Source of the DNA: Methylocucumis oryzae
Lineage (GTDB): Bacteria; Pseudomonadota; Gammaproteobacteria; Methylococcales; Methylomonadaceae
Assembly (NCBI RefSeq): GCF_000963695.1
Contig: NZ_LAJX01000028.1
Coordinates: forward strand, 1-34,339
Reading direction: 5' to 3'
Length of the DNA stretch: 34,339 nucleotides
Of this stretch, positions 28,437-34,339 are shown piece by piece. The notes under the pieces are model-generated. The model was given only the letters and a program-made list of their open reading frames with translations. It was not told the DNA's origin and searched no databases. Position 1 is the first letter of the stretch; the number at the start of each line of letters is the position of its first letter. Made by a program: the position numbers and the translations under genes.

Positions 28437-30993
28437 GCCGCTCTCCTTAATACATGCACTGGAATAGTCTGGGTTTGATTAGCGATAATTTGCTCTGAAC
28501 TTGTCGCCGTAGGCACCTGACCATCCGTTAAACCCGCCACCGCTTCCCAGCCTGTAGCTTGATACAATGAAATATCACGCGTGACAGGGTCGCATGCAGC
28601 TAAACGCACCCACGCATTATTCAACCACTCTACTAAGTCAGGATTTAACTCAGCAAACGCTTTATCTAATAACGCAGTCGTTTGCTCAATGACAATTAAC
28701 AAACGCGCTGGCTCATGAACTTCTATCATTTGTGACGGCAAGCCGGTGCGTAAATCGCCCTCAACACCATTGGCAACGCCTAATAACCCTATGACATTGT
28801 GAGGCAACTTAGTACCTGCGCCATACACCGAGTTATCAATTCTGGAAAACAAATATTCCAAATTAATACCCCCACAGACAGGAATCACAGCCGATAAAAT
28901 ACGGTTAATGGTTTTACCGTCATGGTCAGTATTGGGATTGTAAGAATGCAAAAACGCGCGTCTATCCATGAACAACTGTTGCGTTAATGCACGTCGTCCG
29001 ACAACGCAATATAAATTATTAGAATGATTTAACTCAGGTCTAGGCTCAAAAATTGATGTGGCTCTTGTCACTACATGGGCATGAGCCTTATCACAAGTTT
29101 TAGCTTTAGGTGCTAACTCAAACCACCGACAACGCTCTAACGCGTTTTTACGCAATGCCTCTTGCATAGCAGTCTGTAACGCAGCTAATGAATCCTGTGG
29201 ATAGGCACTGAATAAGGCTTGATCCAGATAAGTCATTTCATCGCGGCTCGTGTTGTGTAAGGCTGCAATAAAAGCCGTCGTTTCGGGAATCGCGATACCG
29301 CGCTCACGCAATAACGCGCGTACCGCAGAATTGTTTGCCATCCAAGCAAAAGCCCGTGCATTAGGCGCGCCTGGTTTGCCGGAACACGCGCCGCAATCAT
29401 AAGCGGCAAAATGCGGGTTATTGGTACTGCTAGAGCCGTGCGCAATCACGGCAACAATCGGAGCAAAGCGATCAGTTAAGCCAATCGTGCGCAACAAGCC
29501 TTCAATCTTATCGGCCATTTCTGCGTACGAAAAACCTAATAAACGCCCTTCTGCATCCGGCTCATCATTTTCTCTAAGCAAATGCAACTGGGTATGCGCG
29601 TTTAATTCACTTAATTTTTCTATCGCTAATAACTGAGGACCAGGTCTAAACACATCCCAAACCATACGCGCGGCATAACCTAAGCCCAAAATTTGCGTAT
29701 AAAGCCAACCTTTTAATAACGAATGCGGTTTTACATGCAAATCTGACCACCCATCGGTCAAACCGGCTTTCTCAGGCGTGGCGTGTACGCTTTTTTCCAC
29801 AATTAAATGCTTAGGTTTGAGAATATTCGGACATTGTGCAACCGGATACGCATCGTCGAAACCTTGATATAAAAAATCAATTCCGAAAAAACCAGCCACG
29901 CCAAAACGTTTCTATCGCGGGATTAGCGGCTTCTAAATACCGGCGTACCGAGCATTCTCTATCATCAATACAAAACAACGCTTGCGCGACAGGCACATTC
30001 AAAGGCTTAGCAGGAGCGTCTTGCGCTTTTAATGCCGCTAATAACTCATAGTGCAATGAATATTCCATCGCTTCATGCCAAACTTTCAATGGCAGCGGAA
30101 TATTAAGGTCTTTTTCATAGTCGGCTAATAACGGCACTTCACATAACTCAGGGGTATTAACCACGTTAGTAAACGTGTCGCCGCGTTTATGGCGTAAAAT
30201 TCCCCATTCAATGGCCAACTCCACCGCTATCATATGGGCCAAGCTAATGTCTCTAGGCTCTAATAACGCCTTAGGATTTTCTTCTAAAACCCTGACCATA
30301 CCTGACCAACCAGGATGCGCTAACAGCATTTCTAACAGATATTGCTCGTATAAAGGTTCAAAACCAACGATTTTTTGCAAGCACGTAGTAATGACTTGCT
30401 CAGGCGGCTGGTTTAATAACTCCAAACTGTCTTGGTCGGTAAACGGATATAACGGTATTAAACTGTCATGGCTTAAAACGCCAGACACATTGCCAAAATG
30501 ATTCGGATTTCTTAGCTAAAGTCCAGCGGCTAATCCCTTGATCGAGAAAATTACCCAATAACCGAAACAACACGGGATGCGCTAAGGAATTCAAATCAAC
30601 AGCTAAATGGCTTAACCAGCGGTTACGAATACCATGATTAGCTAATGATACGGGCGGATAATGACCGTTATCATCATCTTTGAATAAATGCTCTTTCAAC
30701 GCCGCTTGCTCGGACTCAGAACAGCCAGAATGAGCAAGCGCCCAAGCAATCGCCGTATCGGTGATACGACCTTGGCGATAACGCGCTTGATAATCGGCTA
30801 TCGGCAAATAGCTGCGTGCACCAAAGACTTTAGCGGCAATTGCCACACCGTCGTGAAACGAATAGTTTTGTACAGCATGTAACGTATTATGATGAATAAA
30901 ATCTTTAATCGGGCCTTGAGTCGGCAACCAGTGCGCAATATGCGCAATGGCCGAGTTTAAATCAAACGAAAAATCAGGTTTGCCAGCGGTCAT
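28433..30993 (-). CDS. dabA: Inorganic carbon transporter subunit DabA, DUF2309 (two frame breaks)
   Basis: About 852 residues after frame repair. DabA is the large peripheral subunit with a beta-carbonic-anhydrase-like site that hydrates CO2 unidirectionally. The zinc ligands reported for the Halothiobacillus protein are conserved in spacing: C341-x-D343 (FCIDDREC) and H518 (VIAHGSSS) with C533 (YDCGACSG), 15 residues apart. The reads break at A4 runs 30494-30497 and 29903-29906, each with one extra base; the joined segments read AKKSESFGNVSGVLSHDSLIPLYPF and ETFGVAGFFGIDFLYQGF. ATG 30993 is chosen because AAAGGAGG precedes it at 5 bp; the upstream ATG at 31011 lacks a site. It lies immediately after the SulP gene. 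Confidence 0.9.
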
Positions 30994-31010
30994 AAAAACC
31001 TCCTTTACCA

Positions 31011-32668
31011 TTAAACTAAGTCTTGTTTAATACGACGCGCCGCTAACGGATGATTCGCATAGGCTTGATGATATTCCAGGCCAATAAACTGACACGTACC
31101 ACCATGATCTTGGTAATCATGTTGAAATTCGTGTAAGTACTCCATAACCGTATGGTCTAATAAAAACGCATCATTCAGTTGAAAAATAAGGCTTTTACCC
31201 GGTTCAATGGTTTTTAACACGGTTTTCAATGACAACAAATTAGAGAAAATCGCCGCCCCTGAAATGTCTATCCAAATCGTGTTATCTCTTGATGAAACCT
31301 GAAACTCCATTTTGAACAAATTGCTAGGTTTAACACCGCGAATTAAATGAATTGTAAACTTAGTCAAAATGCCGATAGCAACACCGATTAACAAATCAGT
31401 AGCGATGACACCAATAATCGTCACGACAAACATAAACAATTGCTCTTTACCTAAGCCCATGACCTTAGCAAATTCTTTTGGCGAGGCTAACCGGAAACCA
31501 GTAAACACTAACAACGCAGCTAAAGCGGCTAACGGAATGCTATGAATTAAGCGCGGGAATAACACGACGAACAACAGCAAAAATAAACCGTGAAAAAAAG
31601 TTAGCCCAACCGGTTTTCGCACCATTATTAACATTAGCCGAACTACGCACGATTTCGGCAATCATGGGCAACCCGCCTATTGCACCGCAAATCAGATTAC
31701 CAATACCTATGGCTGTTAAATCTTTATCTAAATTAGCATGGCGTTTATACACATCTAATTTATCGACCGCCATCGCGCTTAATAAGCTTTCTAAGCTGCC
31801 GACTAAACCAATGCTTAATACCGCTTCCCAAAACTCTGCGGTAGCTATTTTGGAAAAATCAGGGAAATAAAAGCTAGCGGCAAAATTCTCTGAAATCGAT
31901 ACTAAAAACTTAGGGCCTACCGTTGCCTCATGATGCGGTAAAAAACGTCGCATCAGGCAGAAACAAATACATGTGCTCATGTTCCAAATCGAAAAACCGA
32001 CCCAAACCAATACCGACTAACACGACAATTAACGGTGCCGGAATCATTTTCAACCAACGATTTTTAACCATAGACCAGGCAATTAATATCGCCAGGCCAG
32101 TAAAGCCAATCAGCGCAATTTCTGGATTTAAGTTAATGAAACTGTGCGGGATTTGTAAAATCGTCGAAATTAAACTACTACCTTTTTCCGGTGCCGTCCC
32201 CATCACAACATGGAGCTGTTTAGCCATGATAATAATGCCTATCGCAGCCAACATACCGTGAACTACCGAAGCCGGAAAAAATGAACTTAACCGACCCGCT
32301 TTAAACACGCCCAATAAAATTTGAAAAATACTTGCCACGACAATCGCCGCTAAGGTGTAGCGATAACCTGCCATCGCATCACCCTCACCTAATGACTGTA
32401 CCGCAGCCAGCACCACAACGATTAAACCCGCAGCCGGACCATTAATCGTGACAAACGAGCCGCTAATGCGCGACACCAATAATCCACCTACCATCGCAGT
32501 AATCAGCCCTGCTGACGGCGGAAAACCTGACGCCATAGAAATGCCTAAGCATAATGGCATCGCAATTAAAAACACCAAAAAACCGGATAACACATCATTA
32601 CACCAATGGGCTTTCAAACCCGCCAACCCCGTTTTTGGAATAACTGCTGCTAAATCTCTCATTCTCAT
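31011..32668 (-). CDS. SulP-family anion/bicarbonate transporter with STAS domain (two frame breaks)
   Basis: About 551 residues after frame repair. The SulP membrane domain is clear: LVFLIAMPLCLGISMASGFPP, GSFVTINGPAAGLIVVVLAAV, FPASVVHGMLAAIGIIIMAKQLHV, GSLESLLSAMAVDKLD, GGLPMIAEIVRSSANVNNGAKT. A STAS-like domain follows from about residue 450 (WIDISGAAIFSNLLSLK). The breaks are one extra base in the A6 run 31940-31945 and in the A7 run 31593-31599, giving PDATFLPHHEATVG and GWANFFHGLFLLLF. The family includes bicarbonate and sulfate transporters; position before dabAB argues for bicarbonate. GGGAG precedes two close ATGs (32668 and 32662); the second has the better spacing. Confidence 0.88.
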
Positions 32669-32763
32669 ACTCCCTCAGTGACTTGACATCCCTAGCGTGT
32701 TAGCACGTTATGATTAAACTGAGCAAACTAGGGTTGTACGTTATGCATGATTCATGGCTACAC

Positions 32764-32944
32764 ACTTAAAGACGGGACACTTTTAATTTTAGCCAGTGGA
32801 GCTAAATCGTCATTCCGGCAGGGATTGCCGGAATCCAGGCGACATGGATGGCAAAACTTCAAGCACCTCCTTGTGGCTTAGCAACGCAGGAGCAGTTGCC
32901 GAGCCGAGATGACACTGTTCTCACTTGACTGTCCCGTCTTAAGT
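32764..32944. repeat. MITE-like element with inverted ends upstream of the SulP operon
   Basis: The ends ACTTAAAGACGGGACA (32764-32779) and TGTCCCGTCTTAAGT (32930-32944) are inverted repeats differing by one A. The 150-bp interior holds a perfect 9-bp hairpin ATTCCGGCA-GGGAT-TGCCGGAAT, a motif common to dispersed repeats. Nothing in it codes for protein. The remaining bases of the 682-bp gap 32669-33350 show nothing I can identify. Confidence 0.65.
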
Positions 32945-33350
32945 GGGTAGCCTGATTTACAATGTATCGCTAAGAAATAGCAATTATCAAGCCAATATAA
33001 CAAGGTTAATTTATATGTTTAAGCTTATGATTTTTAAAGTATAAAAAAAATGAGTGAGTATTATTGAAATGGTAATGGTTGTTTTTTCCAAGTGACACCA
33101 GTTGAAAACAACCAGTAAGGTGGTTTTGAACCACTTGGCATTGAATATCAGCGGCTATGCTGAAAAATAGCTCGTTGCAGGCGGCTGCTTTATCTGTTTA
33201 AATGCTCTAGGTTGTATGATTACCTGGCGTTGTTGCTATTGCTGAAGATGTATTGAAGGGGGAATGGTATGAGAATTAATAGATTATATGAATGCTGTTC
33301 TTTTTTTTAGTCGATATATTTTTTCTTGTTAGGCTCACCAAGGAGTAATC

Positions 33351-33746
33351 ATGCGTCCGCCAGATGAAGATATTTTTGAGAGAGACTGCTTTCGTTGCGT
33401 CTACTGCGGTTTTGATGGCAACTCGTTTCGTACTTGGGCATTCCTGCAAGTTGACCATTTCAAACCCAAATCCCGTGGTGGAACGGATGAGAAGTCTAAC
33501 TTGGTCACATCTTGCTGCATTTGCAATCACATGAAGCTTGACGAGGAGTTTTCATCCGTTGCTGAGGCACGTGAGAAGATAGGAACGTATTGGGCCCAAA
33601 TGGAAAACTATTGGCATTCCAATGTTGCTTATCGGACCGTAATCGCTGAACCTTCAACAATCGCATCGACAGCAGAAAATACCTATAGAATATATCAAAC
33701 CATGCGTATTTATCTTGACAACGCGGTAAGGTGGATTCGCCGATAG
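33351..33746 (+). CDS. Stand-alone HNH endonuclease
   Basis: A 131-residue protein. Its HNH fold is clear: zinc ligands C16-x2-C19 and C55/C58, the DH of D35-H36 (LQVDHFKPKSRGGTD) and N50 (SNLVTSCCICNHMKLDE). HNH nucleases of this size occur alone, in homing, defence or phage contexts; here no intron or modification gene is adjacent. An AGGAG site precedes ATG 33351. The last 18 codons contain a 32-nt stretch repeated 450 bp downstream, so the 3' end may have been changed by recombination. Confidence 0.85.
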   Translation: MRPPDEDIFERDCFRCVYCGFDGNSFRTWAFLQVDHFKPKSRGGTDEKSNLVTSCCICNHMKLDEEFSSVAEAREKIGTYWAQMENYWHSNVAYRTVIAEPSTIASTAENTYRIYQTMRIYLDNAVRWIRR

Positions 33747-33763
33747 AGACTGTGAAAGTATTC

Positions 33764-33793
33764 AGCCAGGTAGGGTGCATTCCATGCACCAAA
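33764..33793 (+). repeat. REP-like repeat, copy 1
   Basis: AGCCAGGTAGGGTGCATTCC begins the copy. The core GGTGCA-TTCCA-TGCACC is a hairpin. The first 30 bases match copies 3 and 4 exactly. Confidence 0.75.
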
Positions 33794-33892
33794 GAGAGCG
33801 CACAGATTGAACGTTTTAGGGTTATGTGAAAAATGGTGTTTGGTGTGATTGGGTCGGGATTTCTTCGGAGATACACGTTATTGACGCAGGTC

Positions 33893-33917
33893 TTTGGTGC
33901 ATGGAATGCACCCTACT
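33893..33917 (-). repeat. REP-like repeat, copy 2 (inverted)
   Basis: The reverse complement of the core: TTTGGTGCATGGAATGCACC is followed by CTACT. Copies 1 and 2 could pair over the 99 bp between them. The surrounding 33747-34020 also holds GGCGCATCGCTCC...GCGCC-type palindromic sequence. Confidence 0.75.
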
Positions 33918-34023
33918 TAACTGCCGACGTTAGGAGGCGCATCGCTCCCGTACGTTGCGCCTCACGTTGTTCGGCACAACCTCTGTAAGACACACCTTAT
34001 CGCGTTAATTTTAGTCAAAAAAT

Positions 34024-34072
34024 AGCCAGGTAGGGTGCATTCCATGCACCAAATAACTAACCCGTAAGACAG
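34024..34072 (+). repeat. REP-like repeat, copy 3
   Basis: A 49-nt copy, identical to copy 4 (34291-34339) over its whole length, including the tail AACTAACCCGTAAGACAG. It precedes the PIN remnant by 68 bp. Confidence 0.8.
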
Positions 34073-34139
34073 TTTCACGCTAGCAAACCGTCATCAACGA
34101 AGCGGATGATGTTGCCAAAAACAAAGAAATGCCAATTGC

Positions 34140-34171
34140 ATATATCAAACCATGCGTATTTATCTTGACAA
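34140..34171 (+). repeat. 32-nt direct repeat of the HNH 3' end
   Basis: The sequence 34140-34171 is identical to 33690-33721, exactly 450 bp upstream. Both encode the MRIYLDN peptide: at the end of HNH in the first copy and at the start of the PIN remnant in the second. Confidence 0.8.
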
Positions 34172-34299
34172 TTGCTGCGCCTGCAACGCCCGCTGGACAA
34201 CCAGACTCATCCTCGCATCAGAGTCGAAACGGAAGCGGTATATGCTCTATTGGCAATAGTACAAGCCAAGGAACTCATCCTGCTCGATTCAGCCAGGTA
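34152..34299 (+). pseudogene. PIN-domain (VapC-like) toxin remnant, interrupted by a REP repeat
   Basis: From ATG 34152 the frame reads MRIYLDNCC, the N-terminal pattern of a PIN-domain family whose members begin MxIYLDxCC with the catalytic Asp. After a two-base frame slip near 34179 the sequence continues LQRPLDNQTHPRIRVETEAV and then ...AIVQAKELILLDSAR. It then runs into the REP copy and a stop, so about two thirds of a normal PIN protein is absent. The preceding bases (34090-34150) read ADDVAKNKEMPIAYIKP in one frame, which could be the tail of an antitoxin, but this is weak. The remnant cannot be functional as read. Confidence 0.6.
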
Positions 34300-34339
34300 G
34301 GGTGCATTCCATGCACCAAATAACTAACCCGTAAGACAG
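34291..34339 (+). repeat. REP-like repeat, copy 4 (reaches window end)
   Basis: Identical to copy 3 over 49 nt; the repeat may extend beyond the window. It terminates the PIN remnant. Confidence 0.8.

Noticed and set aside
32946-33350. Possible gene or RNA in the gap before the HNH gene
   Set aside because: No frame of convincing length, ribosome site or strong structure was seen, only short imperfect inverted repeats near 33100.
33505-33876. 123-residue open frame on the minus strand beginning MYLRRNPDPITPN
   Set aside because: It runs antisense through the HNH gene and across REP sequence and has no recognisable domain.
33764-34339. Possible CRISPR array from the repeated GGTAGGGTGCATTCC units
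   Set aside because: Only four copies, irregular spacing, one inverted, and the core is a palindromic REP-like hairpin. No cas gene is nearby.

Overview
The window looks like an accessory-rich stretch of a gammaproteobacterial chromosome, most plausibly a nitrogen-fixing methanotroph of the Methylococcales. The clues are a nifENX cluster with its usual small-protein retinue, a DabAB/SulP inorganic carbon system, and dispersed short palindromic repeats. No methane or methanol gene lies in the window, so the host assignment is inference.

Layout. 2-3205 (+) is the 3' part of a large secreted RTX/cadherin-type protein with seven delta-60 repeats. 3331-7147 (+) is one long metallophosphoesterase-STAND NTPase-helical repeat protein, a possible conflict/defence gene. 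7199-8587 (-) holds a small membrane protein and an Rpn/DUF4351-type nuclease, and 8832-9423 (+) a Uma2 nuclease. 9489-17872 (+) is a nif accessory block: a NifA site and sigma-54 promoter, then nifE, nifN, nifX, a DUF269 protein, a CCE_0567-like protein, fdxB, a thioredoxin-like [2Fe-2S] ferredoxin, a helical/TPR-like protein, two unrecognised proteins and an AAA+ ATPase. 18059-22267 (-) is a ydbH-like, ydbL-like, rlmD gene set. 22470-25818 (+) is a CNNM/CorC-type transporter followed by an ABC ATPase and a C-terminally truncated FtsX-type permease. 25877-32668 (-) is SulP-dabA-dabB-DUF2490, an inorganic carbon uptake operon. 33351-34339 (+) carries an HNH nuclease, a PIN toxin remnant and a cluster of REP-like repeats.

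The most important caution concerns reading frames. I count 18 single-base frame breaks in 11 genes, 15 of them +1 and three -1, nearly all inside A/T or G homopolymers. On each side of every break the protein continues in family-consistent sequence. This is the signature of homopolymer sequencing or assembly error rather than gene decay, so the broken genes are reported here as single genes across the breaks. The truncated ABC permease and the PIN remnant are different: no frame correction rescues them.

How the genes work together. The nif block makes the NifEN scaffold on which the FeMo-cofactor precursor matures, a cofactor carrier (NifX), electron carriers (two ferredoxins) and several conserved accessory proteins. 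Expression is expected under NifA and sigma-54. The dab operon would supply bicarbonate to the cell. The YdbH/YdbL pair belongs to an AsmA-like envelope lipid-transport system. Mobile-looking repeats sit at nearly every operon boundary: around the nif block, directly upstream of the AAA+ gene, between ydbH and ydbL, and upstream of the SulP operon.
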